Part shown: piece after piece, positions 8,147 to 17,555 of the stretch | Position numbering within the stretch: the first letter of the stretch is position 1 | How the letters are laid out: every line of letters starts with the position of its first letter | From: Pseudoglutamicibacter albus | GTDB lineage: Bacteria > Actinomycetota > Actinomycetes > Actinomycetales > Micrococcaceae | Assembly: GCF_022346425.1 (NCBI RefSeq) | Contig: NZ_JAKRCW010000001.1 | Span: 62,001-126,000, forward strand | DNA: 64,000 bases | Reading direction: 5' to 3' | The notes under the pieces: model-generated | The model's database searches: none | Seen by the model: the letters and a program-made list of their open reading frames with translations, nothing else | What the model was told of the DNA's origin: nothing | Made by a program: the position numbers and the translations under genes

Positions 8147-8917
8147 CTAGATGACGCTGAACTTATGGCCTGCACGCAACCGCGAACGAGCGATCTGCAC
8201 CATCAGCAAACCTAAAACAGCCCACGCCACGCCGCGGCCCACATCGAACGCAAGCACAGACCACGCCACACTCGAGTTCAAGCTGCCTACAGCATCGACC
8301 ACACCAGTCAGCGGGATCACCGCACTCAACGGTGCCAGCCATTGCGGGAACAACGCGACCGGCACAATCACACCCGCCAAAACCGGGACAACAGCCCCCG
8401 CGAACGCAGCACCTTGATACGGGTCAGACAACGCCAAGCCAACACCCGACATCGAAATCCCCAACAAGCCGCCCACCAGCACAGCGCACCCCACCAACAA
8501 GGCCAGTCGCGCCACCACCGCAAAGCTAGCGTGCCCGGACATCACGGTGATCACCACAAGAGAGGCCACACCCGCCGGCAGCGCGAGTAGCACCGGCATC
8601 ACCAGCGACGCCAGCCAGTACGCGAGATCCACCCGCCGGTATTCATGCACAACCTGGAACACTCCGAGGTTCCGGTCGGTCGCGGTCTTGGAAACCACCC
8701 CGGAACACACGCCCAAACCGATGCCCACCAGCGTGGACGCATACGCGGTACGCAGCACATCCATGGACCCGACGTCTTTGGCGAGCAGAACACTGAACAG
8801 AATCTCTAACAACGGGATCGCAAGCATCGAGACCAGCAAGGTTCCGACGGTCGCGTACGCAATCGATGACGCCAAAGAAACCCGGAACGCGGCTCCAAAA
8901 CGCGATGCGAAACTCAT
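8147..8917 (-). CDS. ABC-2 type exporter permease subunit
   Basis: 256 aa, about six hydrophobic segments and no soluble domain. Examples are YATVGTLLVSMLAIPLLEIL near the N-terminus and GAVVPVLAGVIVPVALFPQW later. This is the pattern of ABC-2 permeases that pair with a single-domain ATPase. Its ATG directly follows the stop of the upstream permease gene (TAGATG), so the two are translationally linked. Together with 8918-9685 and 9682-10677 it forms one exporter operon. The substrate (drug, lipid or peptide) cannot be told from sequence. Confidence 0.8.
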   Translation of the reverse strand: MSFASRFGAAFRVSLASSIAYATVGTLLVSMLAIPLLEILFSVLLAKDVGSMDVLRTAYASTLVGIGLGVCSGVVSKTATDRNLGVFQVVHEYRRVDLAYWLASLVMPVLLALPAGVASLVVITVMSGHASFAVVARLALLVGCAVLVGGLLGISMSGVGLALSDPYQGAAFAGAVVPVLAGVIVPVALFPQWLAPLSAVIPLTGVVDAVGSLNSSVAWSVLAFDVGRGVAWAVLGLLMVQIARSRLRAGHKFSVI

Positions 8918-9685
8918 CTAGATCACCGCCAATGTGCCAGCGGAACGGGCCTTGCGGATAGCTGATTTGCCGAGCCAGTACGATGCGGCGAACCAGCACG
9001 CTGTCACGCCCAGGCCGATGAGCAGACGGATCATGACCTCACCTTCCGGGACTTGGCCCAACAAAACCTGGGTTGGTGCAGATAACGGAATGATGTAGCT
9101 CAGCTCGTGTAATACCGGTGGCGCGTCCGTAGAAGTGAAAACAAGACCAGAAAGAATGAAAACAGGAATCAGAAGAAGTTCCTCATACGCAATAGCGTTC
9201 GGCGTCAGCACGAAAAGCGCCGCAATCACAAAAGAAATGCTGAGGCATGAAACCCACAACAACAGGATACTGACCGCAACCGACGCCCCTGAAGCCGGGG
9301 GAGTGCCGTGGCCTACGTCAGTCGCAATCCACAGTAGGCCCCACGCGAGCCAAGCGACCGCGAAGGATAAAAGCCCGAAAACCGAGGCCGCAGACACAAC
9401 CGCAGCCGCCGGGGAAAGAACGCTGATGCGCGCACTGAATAGGTGGACAAGCGTGCCTTTGAACCGTTCGAATCCAAGGATTCCCGCGGCAACAGTTGTT
9501 GTGGTCCACATGCCAACGATGCCGCTACGCATCCACGCAACCCACGCGTCGCCACCCCACGCGTAGTATGCAAGCGCTTGAATAGCGAGAATGCCGAGGG
9601 TCGATGTGGCCATGAGTGAAACGAAAAACGGGACCCGAGCGAACTCGCCCAGGTGGAAAGCAACCATACGGAAGTAGCGCATCAT
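8918..9685 (-). CDS. ABC-2 type exporter permease subunit
   Basis: 255 aa, about six hydrophobic segments. The family-like region near residues 175-200 reads LLIPVFILSGLVFTS followed by a short loop and LSYIIPLSAPTQVLL, resembling the C-terminal half of ABC-2 permeases. The ATG overlaps the stop of the ATPase gene by 4 bp (ATGA), showing tight coupling. It probably forms a heterodimer with the permease encoded at 8147-8917. Confidence 0.82.
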   Translation of the reverse strand: MMRYFRMVAFHLGEFARVPFFVSLMATSTLGILAIQALAYYAWGGDAWVAWMRSGIVGMWTTTTVAAGILGFERFKGTLVHLFSARISVLSPAAAVVSAASVFGLLSFAVAWLAWGLLWIATDVGHGTPPASGASVAVSILLLWVSCLSISFVIAALFVLTPNAIAYEELLLIPVFILSGLVFTSTDAPPVLHELSYIIPLSAPTQVLLGQVPEGEVMIRLLIGLGVTACWFAASYWLGKSAIRKARSAGTLAVI

Positions 9686-10677
9686 GGGCGTTTGAGCTCA
9701 CCTGCCAATGACAAATAGGCTTCCTCAAGCGTGGGTTGCCTGGTGACTAAATCGTTCGGTATTTCGATGCTGTGTTCCCGGAAAATACGCTGCACCTCAG
9801 CTTGAATCTGTGCGGGCGTTTGGCTGCTTTCCCAGAAAACAGTGAGCCCCCATCGTGCACCTTTCGGGGACTGACGCAGCTCCTTCACATGCGGCTGGGA
9901 GCGCAACGTATCAACAATGTCCTTGTTGCGCGCGTGGATCGTTGCAGTGGTTGTAGCGGTGACACCTGCGTAATTCACGACTTCCGTGAGCCCGCCCGTG
10001 AAGTGGATGCGGCCGGCACCGATGACCGAAATGACGTGGGATACGTCCTCGATTTCAGACATCGTGTGGCTGGTGAGGAAGACGGCGTGCCCGTTGTTAG
10101 CGAGCTCCTTCAGCAAAGCACGGATGGATAGCGCGATGTCTGGGTCGAGTCCGTTCGTTGGCTCATCCATGACAAGTAGGGCCGGGTGCCCGAGAAGTGC
10201 GCGGGCGATATGAAGACGCTGCACCATTCCCCGCGAGAAAGAATTGACTTTCTGGTTACCATTTTTAGATAAACCGACGGCTTCAAGAACTCTTTCAGTC
10301 TCTGCAGGAATGTTTTTCGCTGGGATGCCTGCAACGTTGGCGAAGAAACGCAAGTTCTTGATAGCGCTTGCCCTAGGGTAGAAGCCGAGTTCGCCGCCGA
10401 GGGCCAGCCCGACGTCGCGGCGGGCCTGCCGCGAATGTGTTGTGGCGTTGTGGCCGTTGACGATGACCTCACCCTGGCTTGGCTCCAGGATGGAAGCGGC
10501 CATCTTCACCAAGGTGGTTTTTCCTGCGCCGTTCGGCCCGATGAGTGCATGGATCTGGCCAGGTTCAACGGTGAGTGAAACCTCGCTGACCGCAGTGAAC
10601 TTTCCCTTGTCATACGTCCGCGAAGCGTTGCGGAACTCCAGAGCGGGAACTTTTGAATCGTTCGAATCAGTAGAAAT
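9682..10677 (-). CDS. ABC exporter ATPase with apparent ATT start
   Basis: About 331 aa. Motifs are Walker A GPNGAGKTT, signature SFSRGMVQRLHIARALL, Walker B LLVMDEPTNGLDP and the switch His in FLTSHTMSEIED, followed by a C-terminal domain of ~110 residues. The first canonical start codons in this frame (TTG, GTG and ATG around 10512-10518) lie after Walker A and would delete it. Upstream the frame reads LEFRNASRTYDKGKFTAVSE, a normal ABC N-terminus, with no ATG, GTG or TTG. An ATT at 10675-10677 sits 4-5 nt after AGGGGA, so it is the best start. A rare start codon or a sequencing error are the two explanations. It leads the operon with the two permeases. Confidence 0.8.
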   Translation of the reverse strand: MSTDSNDSKVPALEFRNASRTYDKGKFTAVSEVSLTVEPGQIHALIGPNGAGKTTLVKMAASILEPSQGEVIVNGHNATTHSRQARRDVGLALGGELGFYPRASAIKNLRFFANVAGIPAKNIPAETERVLEAVGLSKNGNQKVNSFSRGMVQRLHIARALLGHPALLVMDEPTNGLDPDIALSIRALLKELANNGHAVFLTSHTMSEIEDVSHVISVIGAGRIHFTGGLTEVVNYAGVTATTTATIHARNKDIVDTLRSQPHVKELRQSPKGARWGLTVFWESSQTPAQIQAEVQRIFREHSIEIPNDLVTRQPTLEEAYLSLAGELKRP

Positions 10678-10681
10678 TTTT

Positions 10682-10687
10682 TCCCCT
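10682..10687 (-). promoter_or_regulatory. Ribosome binding site deciding an ATT start
   Basis: AGGGGA on the minus strand ends 4 nt before ATT at 10677. It is the only good Shine-Dalgarno site placed so that a complete Walker A is translated. Confidence 0.5.
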
Positions 10688-10932
10688 ATTGTGTTTTCGA
10701 TGAGGTGGGTGCAAAAGCTGGTTGGTCTTCTTGCTGGCGGAACATCCGCCCTTTTGCCGCCGCTTTCGTCTGCAGTGGTGGGCGCCTGTGGTGCTGGGTG
10801 CCTGTAGCACTGCGTATCTGGTAGCGCCGGCTAGCAAGGCGCGCGAGCGTGGGACGGCACCACATCAGTGTGACATAGGCCATATAGGGGGGGCAAGTGG
10901 TGTGACTGGACTGTAATGACGGTTGTGGTGCC

Positions 10933-11019
10933 GAAATAGCAGCACTGGCGTTGCCGAAGGTTAGTTCAGCGCGCAATCTACTCAACGTTATTTCTGCAAT
11001 TTTGATGCTCAAGGTTAAA
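10933..11019 (+). repeat. 87-bp composite intergenic repeat
   Basis: First block 10933-10963 (GAAATAGCAGCACT then GTTGCCGAAGGTTA) and second block 10985-11019 (ACGTTATTTCTGCAATTTT then GCTCAAGGTTAAA). Same architecture, orientation and length as 8053-8139. The surrounding 10688-11086 contains no credible gene. Confidence 0.65.
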
Positions 11020-11086
11020 GGGTTGCCCAGGATTGGATGGGTCGAGGTTAGCGGGAATGAAAAGGGATGCCCGACGGTTGATATAT

Positions 11087-11121
11087 TTGACACGTCAACA
11101 AAGTTCGGGGTTTGAACCCCG
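11087..11121 (+). promoter_or_regulatory. Palindrome and hairpin in leader of the monooxygenase gene
   Basis: TTGACACGTCAA at 11087-11098 is an inverted repeat with a 2-bp centre, inside an AT-rich stretch that could be a promoter. It is followed by a CGGGG/CCCCG hairpin at 11106-11121 just before the AGGAGA ribosome site. The first could be a repressor operator and the second could affect translation; both roles are inferred. Confidence 0.35.
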
Positions 11122-11140
11122 GCACCTAGGAGAAACCACC

Positions 11141-12304
11141 ATGGAATTCGGTATCTTCACCGTCGGAGACCTCACCCCGGACCCCACCACCGGAACAACC
11201 CAAACCGAGCACGAACGGCTCCGGTCCATCCAGAAATACGCAACCAAAGCCGAAGAAGTCGGCCTCGACTTCTTCGCACAAGGCGAGCACCACAACCCGC
11301 CCTTCGTCGTGTCATCACCAACCACCAACCTCGCCTACATCGCCGCGAAAACCGAACGCATCAAACTCACCACCTCAACAACCCTCATCACCACCAACGA
11401 TCCCGTCCTCATCGCAGAGGACTACACGATGCTGCAGCACGTCTCCGGCGGCCGCATCGACCTCATGATGGGCCGCGGCAACACCGGCCCCGTCTACCCA
11501 TGGTTCGGCAAAGACATCCGCCAAGGCATCCCACTCGCGATCGAGAACTACCACCTGCTGCGCAAACTCTTCCGCGAAGAAACCGTGAACTGGGAAGGGA
11601 AATTCCGCACACCACTACACGGCTTCACGCTCGCACCCCGCCCGCTCGACGACACCCCGCCGTTCGTATGGCACGGCTCCATCCGCTCCCCAGAAATCGC
11701 CGAACAAGCCGCTTTCTATGGCGACGGTTTCTTCCACAACAACATCTTCTGGAAAATGGAACACACCGCCTCCATGGTCCAGCTCTATCGCGAACGATAC
11801 GAATACTACGGTCACGGCGGAGCCGAGCAAGCCATCGTAGGCCTGGGCGGCCACATCTTCGTAGGCGAAACCGAGAAGAAAGCCAAGGAGTTCTTCCGGC
11901 CATACTTCGACAACGCGCCGGTTTACGGGTACGGGCCGTCCCTTGAAGAGTTCACGCGGGATACACCGCTGACCGTCGGCACCGTGGAGCACGTGATCGA
12001 ACGGACGCTCGGATTCGCCGATGCGGTGGGCGACTACCAGCGGCAAGGTTTCCTGATCGACCACGCAGGCCTGCCGGAAGAGGTGGTCCTGGAGCAGATC
12101 GAGATCCTCGGCCGCGAGATCGTGCCCGTGCTCCGCCGCGAATTCGAGACGCGCCGCCCCGCCGGCGTCCCGTCCCGCGCGCCAAGCCACGAAGAGCTCG
12201 CCGCCCTACCGAAGGATCACGACTACTACCAGGTGACCTCCTCGCCGGTCGCCCGCGCGGCGGAAGCTGCGAAGCGGGAACACGCGGCGGAGAACGACAA
12301 CTAG
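11141..12304 (+). CDS. Luciferase-like FMN-dependent monooxygenase (CE1758-type)
   Basis: 387 aa from ATG 11141, preceded by AGGAGA; the frame is open further upstream but only through repeat sequence. It begins MEFGIFTVGDLTPDP and has the bacterial-luciferase TIM-barrel features: GLDFFAQGEHHNPPF, TSTTLITTNDPVLIAEDY, HVSGGRIDLMMGRG and a conserved C-terminal helix set. It matches the actinobacterial CE1758 type, which is paired with a small FMN reductase, here encoded 27 bp downstream. The reductase should supply FMNH2 for oxygenation of an unknown organic substrate. Confidence 0.88.
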   Translation: MEFGIFTVGDLTPDPTTGTTQTEHERLRSIQKYATKAEEVGLDFFAQGEHHNPPFVVSSPTTNLAYIAAKTERIKLTTSTTLITTNDPVLIAEDYTMLQHVSGGRIDLMMGRGNTGPVYPWFGKDIRQGIPLAIENYHLLRKLFREETVNWEGKFRTPLHGFTLAPRPLDDTPPFVWHGSIRSPEIAEQAAFYGDGFFHNNIFWKMEHTASMVQLYRERYEYYGHGGAEQAIVGLGGHIFVGETEKKAKEFFRPYFDNAPVYGYGPSLEEFTRDTPLTVGTVEHVIERTLGFADAVGDYQRQGFLIDHAGLPEEVVLEQIEILGREIVPVLRREFETRRPAGVPSRAPSHEELAALPKDHDYYQVTSSPVARAAEAAKREHAAENDN

Positions 12305-12331
12305 AAGGACGGACGTGGCAGAGGAGGGGAC

Positions 12332-13021
12332 ATGGCACTGAAACTCGTTGCAGTAACAGCTGGGCTATCGCAGCCATCGAGCACCAGGCTTTTGGCCGAT
12401 CAGATCGTCAATGCCGTCCGTGCCGCGGTGACCGCGCGCGGCGAGGACGTTGAGGCGGACGTCATCGAGGTTCGTGAGATCGCCCAAGACCTCACGCAGT
12501 CGATGCTGACCGGCGGGATGCTGACGCCGAAGCTGGCTGAAGTTCGCGAAAAGCTTGCTGCGGCCGATGGGGTTGTTGCGGTGACGCCGGTGTTCACCGC
12601 GAGCATGTCGGGGCTGTTCAAGATGCTGTTTGATTCGCTCGATGTGGATACGCTGCGGGGCGTGCCGGTGCTGGCGGCGGCGACGGCGGGGACGCCGCGG
12701 CATCAGCTGGTGATCGACCACGCGATGCGCCCGATGTTCGCCTACCTGCACGCCACAGTGGTCCCGACCGGTGTGTTCGCGGCGACCGAAGACTTCGGGA
12801 CGGAAGCGGGGAAGGGCCTTGCCGGACGTATTGCGCAGGCAGCGGATGAGCTGACCCAAGCGATGATGAGTTTCGGCAACACAGTTGCTGGTTTCACGGC
12901 AATGCAACAGCCAGCTGCGAAGCGCGGACGCCAACGGACATCCGGGAATGAGCCGACGCACGTGGTGGACTTCGCGACCCTGCTCGAGGGGCACGACGGT
13001 AACCCCACGTCTAAGGCTTAA
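12332..13021 (+). CDS. NAD(P)H-dependent FMN reductase (CE1759-type)
   Basis: 229 aa, flavodoxin-like fold. The N-terminal phosphate-binding region is VAVTAGLSQPSSTRLLADQI, and TPVFTASMSGLFKMLFDSL is the flavin-contact segment of this family. It follows the luciferase-like monooxygenase by 27 bp and forms the standard CE1758/CE1759 two-component pair. The C-terminal ~40 residues are basic and low in predicted structure. The intergenic repeat begins immediately after the stop. Confidence 0.87.
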   Translation: MALKLVAVTAGLSQPSSTRLLADQIVNAVRAAVTARGEDVEADVIEVREIAQDLTQSMLTGGMLTPKLAEVREKLAAADGVVAVTPVFTASMSGLFKMLFDSLDVDTLRGVPVLAAATAGTPRHQLVIDHAMRPMFAYLHATVVPTGVFAATEDFGTEAGKGLAGRIAQAADELTQAMMSFGNTVAGFTAMQQPAAKRGRQRTSGNEPTHVVDFATLLEGHDGNPTSKA

Positions 13022-13033
13022 CGACCGAGAGAG

Positions 13034-13064
13034 TAACCTTCGGCACAAAAATTGTAGTTATTTC
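13034..13064 (-). repeat. Intergenic repeat unit, inverted copy
   Basis: TAACCTTCGGCAC then TTGTAGTTATTTC, the reverse complement of the family unit, 13 bp after the FMN reductase stop. Confidence 0.55.
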
Positions 13065-13213
13065 GCCAGACGGTGTGTGCCAGCCGGCGCCGGAAGGGTG
13101 GCGGCCGCCACGGCCGCTGGTGGCAGCGGTGCCGGAGGGCAGCGGTAGCGGAGGGCAGGGCGACGCAACCGTGGGGGAGCGGGACGGGCGCACCGCAACG
13201 GAAGCGGCCGCGA

Positions 13214-13383
13214 GAAATAACAGCACTAGTGATGCCGAAGGTTAAAACGTGCGGGCGGGGGCATCGAAATAGCAACACTGGTGTTGCCGAAGATGCAAAT
13301 AGCAGCACTCACGTTGCTAAAGGTTATGTCAGTAGCTGCGCCGGGGAACGTTATTTCAGCAATTACGTTGCCCAAGATTAAAA
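13214..13383 (+). repeat. Four intergenic repeat blocks in tandem
   Basis: Blocks at 13214-13244, 13266-13296, 13296-13326 and 13348-13383. The last two form the third example of the 87-88 bp composite. The final block (ACGTTATTTCAGCAATT then CGTTGCCCAAGATTAAAA) is almost identical to 8104-8139. It ends about 15 bp before the likely start of the methyltransferase gene, so the repeat may form part of its promoter or leader. The 13065-13213 stretch is GC-rich filler without a gene. Confidence 0.65.
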
Positions 13384-13397
13384 CTGGGGACGTACAG

Positions 13398-14102
13398 TTG
13401 TGTTTCGTGAGCGAGAACCAAACCCCGAGCGAAAACAATACCCCGAGCCAGAACAACACCCCGCGCGAGAACAACAGCCCCGAAACACCTGAGCACGTCG
13501 TCGGTGTCGGCCCGTGGGAAGGTCCTCACCCTAAAGGCGCCCACTGGGACCCCGAACTCCTCGCTCACGGCGACCGCCGCAACGTTCTCGACCAATACCG
13601 GTACTGGAAACACGATGCGATCGTCGCCGACCTCAATTCTCGCCGCCACCCACTCCACATTGCCATCGAAAACTGGCAGCACGACTTCAACATCGGCACC
13701 GTGGTACGCAACGCCAACGCATTCAACGCAGCCGCCGTGCACATCGTAGGCCGCCGCCGCTGGAACCGCCGCGGCGCCATGGTCACCGACCGCTACATGA
13801 CCGTCATGCACCACCCCACCGTCGAAGACTTCGTGACCTGGGCCCGTCAAGAAAACATCCCGATCCTCGGGATCGACATCTTCCCCGACTCCGTCCAACT
13901 CGAAACCTACAGCCTCCCAGAACGATGCGTGCTCGTGTTCGGGCAAGAAGGCCCGGGACTCTCCGAAGAGATGCGCACCGCCGCGGTCGACACCCTCTCC
14001 ATCGAACAATTCGGTTCAACCCGCTCCATCAACGCCGGAGTCGCTAGCGGCATCGCGATGCACGCCTGGATCCGCCAACACGTCTTCAACCAACATCCCT
14101 AA
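13398..14102 (+). CDS. SpoU/TrmH-family RNA 2'-O-methyltransferase
   Basis: About 234 aa. The three SpoU motifs are present: NIGTVVRNANAF, VLVFGQEGPGLSEEM and QFGSTRSINAGVASGIAMHAW, which form the trefoil-knot SAM site. It probably methylates a ribose in tRNA or rRNA. The N-terminal ~30 residues are a low-complexity tandem of N/S/E/P/T (SENNTPSQNNTPRENN). Starts considered: TTG 13398, 7 nt after GGGGA, and GTG 13407; a longer frame from 13281 would translate the intergenic repeat and is rejected. Target RNA unknown. Confidence 0.88.
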   Translation: MCFVSENQTPSENNTPSQNNTPRENNSPETPEHVVGVGPWEGPHPKGAHWDPELLAHGDRRNVLDQYRYWKHDAIVADLNSRRHPLHIAIENWQHDFNIGTVVRNANAFNAAAVHIVGRRRWNRRGAMVTDRYMTVMHHPTVEDFVTWARQENIPILGIDIFPDSVQLETYSLPERCVLVFGQEGPGLSEEMRTAAVDTLSIEQFGSTRSINAGVASGIAMHAWIRQHVFNQHP

Positions 14103-14112
14103 ACGCCAGCCC

Positions 14113-14148
14113 GTGCCGCAAACAGTAACCCGCCCCGCGGTGCGGCAC
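14113..14148 (+). terminator. Possible hairpin after the methyltransferase gene
   Basis: GTGCCGCA at 14113-14120 pairs perfectly with TGCGGCAC at 14141-14148. The loop is 20 nt and there is no T-run, so confidence is modest. The remaining 14149-14363 holds the fba promoter region and no gene. Confidence 0.35.
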
Positions 14149-14363
14149 CTGCCCCTGCACCGCCGCCGCAACCCCTCACCGCGGCCGCAACCCCTCAACA
14201 CAGCGCACGCAACACCGCGGGTCGGTAGCATAGAGGAAGACGGCGGCACCGCCTACCAGCGGGACCGTTGCGTGCGCGCACGCTAGCCTGCACGCAAGAC
14301 TACGCTGGCTAGAACATCGCACGCCGAACCAGCCGCGCCAGCCCCTATATAGAAGGAGCCCAC

Positions 14364-15385
<1,022 letters not shown>

Positions 15386-15386
<1 letters not shown>

Positions 15387-15799
15387 TGATCGGCCGTAAC
15401 TTGCTGGGGATCCCGGAGACGCGGATCCCTGAAAACCCTGAGCTGGTTGCCCGCTACGATGCCGGCGATGAGGCCGAGGATTTGGTGCGTCAGTTCCCTG
15501 CCGAGCAGCTTCCGTGGGCTTTGCTCGCTGAGGATGCTGCCGCCGATGGCCGCGATATTGAGGCGTATGCGTTCGCCCGGGTGGGTTATCACCGTGGCTT
15601 GGATGCGTTGCGTCGCGCTGGCTGGAAGGGGCAGGGCCCGGTTCCTTATGAGCATGAACCGAATCGTGGATTCTTGCGCTGCTTGTACCAGTTGAAGCTC
15701 GCTGCCGAGCGGATTGGCGAGGTGGACGAGGTTCAGCGTATCGGTGACTTCCTGCGGGATGCCGACCCCGAAGCGGAAGCAAAACTCGCCGCCGAATAA
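15386..15799 (+). CDS. DUF3151 family protein
   Basis: 137 aa from the ATG overlapping the fba stop (TAATG). The actinobacterial DUF3151 pattern is visible: GRNLLGIPETRIPENPE at the N-terminus, then AYAFARVGYHRGLDALR and HEPNRGFLRCLYQL. It is all-helical by appearance and soluble. Its consistent position after class II aldolase in relatives suggests a role linked to carbon metabolism, but none is established. Confidence 0.85.
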
Positions 15800-15809
15800 C
15801 CGCCTTTCT

Positions 15810-15888
15810 CACCTTCGGCACCGAAATTGCTGCAAATTTATGCGATGGCATTAATTTTTTTACAGCAATTTCGGTGCCGAAGATGCTT
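15810..15888. repeat. Inverted pair of the intergenic repeat (perfect 20-bp arms)
   Basis: CTTCGGCACCGAAATTGCTG at 15813-15832 and its exact complement at 15863-15882, with a 30-bp AT-rich spacer that includes a T6 run. Both arms are members of the local repeat family in opposite orientation. Lying 13 bp after the DUF3151 stop, it could also act as a terminator. Confidence 0.65.
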
Positions 15889-16002
15889 AAACCAGGTGGG
15901 GCGGCGCCGTACAGCGCCGCCCCGCCGGCTACTAGCCCGGACGCCCCGACCAAGTCGCGTCCTGCCCAGACCAAGCCGCTACCCGCCGCCCCGCTCAGCT
16001 CG

Positions 16003-17229
16003 CTAGTTCGCGAATGCGCTGATTCCGGTGAGCTTTTGACCGATGATGAGCGTGTGCACCTCGTCGGTGCCTTCGTAGGTGCGCACTGATTCGAGGTTGT
16101 TCGCGTGGCGCAGCGGCGAATAATCGAGCGTGATCCCGTTGCCGCCACACACGGTGCGGGCCTCGCGTGCGATCTCGATCGCGGTCTTGACGTTAGCGAG
16201 CTTTGCAACCGAAATCTGGTGGAACTCCAACGTCCCCTCATCCTTCGCCCGCCCCAACTGCAACGCCAGCAACTGGCCCTTATTCAGCTCGACCGTCATC
16301 CGGGCGAGCTTCTCCTGCGTCAACTGGAACCCCGCGAGCGGCCGCCCGAACTGTTCACGCTCCAACGCATACCCCAGCGCAGCCTCAATCGAATCCCTTG
16401 CGGCCCCCATCGCGCCCCACGCGATCCCGTACCTCGCCTCGTTCAGGCACGCGAGCGGGCCACTCAACCCCTGAGCGCCAGGCAGCAAAGCATCCGCGCC
16501 AACCCGCACCCCATCCAGGGTGATGTCGCACTGAAGTGAGGCGCGCATCGAAAGCTTCTGCGTGATCGGGGTCGCCACAAACCCATCGGAATCAGTCGGC
16601 ACAATGAATCCGCGCACCATCGAGTCCACGCCCGGCTTCACGCGGGCCTCATCCAAAACGCCAGCGGCCGCGGCGTCCTCGTTGCTCACGTGCGCCCAAA
16701 TCACTGCAACCTGCGCTAGGGATGCCAAACCGATCCATCGCTTAGCGCCATCCAGAACCCACTCGCCATCAACCCAGCGGGCACGGGTGAGCATCGATAC
16801 CGGATCAGACCCCGCGGTTGGCTCCGTCAACCCGAAGCAGCCGATCACCTCGCCCGCGGCCATTCGCGGTAGCCACTGCCGTTTCTGTTCCTCGGAGCCG
16901 TGCTTATAGATCGCGGACATCGCAAGCGAACCCTGCACCGAAACCACGGTGCGCAAGCCAGAATCCCCGGCCTCTAGCTCCTGCATCGCAAGCCCGTACT
17001 CGACCGCGGACCTCCCCGCGCACCCGTAACCGTTCAAGTGCATCCCGAACAGGCCTTCCGCCGCCATCTTCGGCAGCAATTCCACCGGAAGCGTAGCCGA
17101 ATCGAACCACTCAGCGATGTTCGGCCGGATCTCGGCGTCCACAAAAGCTGCCACACGGTCGCGGGTTTCACGTTCGGTTTCACTCAGCATCCCGTCAATA
17201 TTCATGAGGTCTGTCTGGTTGCGTGGCAT
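16003..17229 (-). CDS. Acyl-CoA dehydrogenase, glutaryl-CoA dehydrogenase type
   Basis: About 408 aa from ATG 17229 with GGAAGGA upstream. FAD-dependent dehydrogenase; signatures are CFGLTEPTAGSDP, KRWIGLASLAQVAVIWA, CLNEARYGIAWGAMGAA, REQFGRPLAGFQLTQEKLA, and the C-terminal TYEGTDEVHTLIIGQKLTG with the catalytic Glu. The motifs fit glutaryl-CoA dehydrogenases, which oxidise and decarboxylate glutaryl-CoA to crotonyl-CoA. The neighbouring class III CoA-transferase and transporter support glutarate as substrate, as an inference. Confidence 0.88.
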   Translation of the reverse strand: MPRNQTDLMNIDGMLSETERETRDRVAAFVDAEIRPNIAEWFDSATLPVELLPKMAAEGLFGMHLNGYGCAGRSAVEYGLAMQELEAGDSGLRTVVSVQGSLAMSAIYKHGSEEQKRQWLPRMAAGEVIGCFGLTEPTAGSDPVSMLTRARWVDGEWVLDGAKRWIGLASLAQVAVIWAHVSNEDAAAAGVLDEARVKPGVDSMVRGFIVPTDSDGFVATPITQKLSMRASLQCDITLDGVRVGADALLPGAQGLSGPLACLNEARYGIAWGAMGAARDSIEAALGYALEREQFGRPLAGFQLTQEKLARMTVELNKGQLLALQLGRAKDEGTLEFHQISVAKLANVKTAIEIAREARTVCGGNGITLDYSPLRHANNLESVRTYEGTDEVHTLIIGQKLTGISAFAN

Positions 17230-17555
17230 GGGTTTCCTTCCGTGATGATGCCGATGCGGCACTTGCTGCGCCGCGGCGGTTGCGTTGATGGTTGGTTGCG
17301 TTGGTGGTCAGCGCACGATGCGGCCTCCCGCAAACTGTTATGTTGCGTGGGTCACATCTCAGGTTCCATCTTGCCACCGGATGCCGTGCGGCCGAAAGCC
17401 GGGGCTGGCTGTGCGCAGGCGCAGTTTGCCGCGCTGACCGCCGCGCGCTCCACCGCCCCCGGGCTCCGCCGCCGCCGCGCTGACCGCCGCACTCTCCGCC
17501 GCCGCGCGGGCGACGGCTAGATTCTGGACAGCCTGGTTTCGCCCGTGATAGTCAT
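17230..17555. other. Divergent promoter region of the glutarate-like cluster
   Basis: 326 bp, GC-rich with GCCGCC-type runs, no gene. A perfect 7-bp inverted repeat (ATAGTCA, 2-nt centre, TGACTAT) at 17548-17563 covers the start of the CoA-transferase gene and is a possible operator. Confidence 0.4.

Noticed and set aside
10686-11093. Minus-strand open frame upstream of the ABC operon
   Set aside because: Runs through the intergenic repeats and has no protein-like features; considered as a possible true start region for the ATPase but it is in another frame.
11101-11125. tRNA-like T-arm (GGGGTTTGAACCCC)
   Set aside because: No acceptor or anticodon stem can be built on either strand, so it is only a hairpin.
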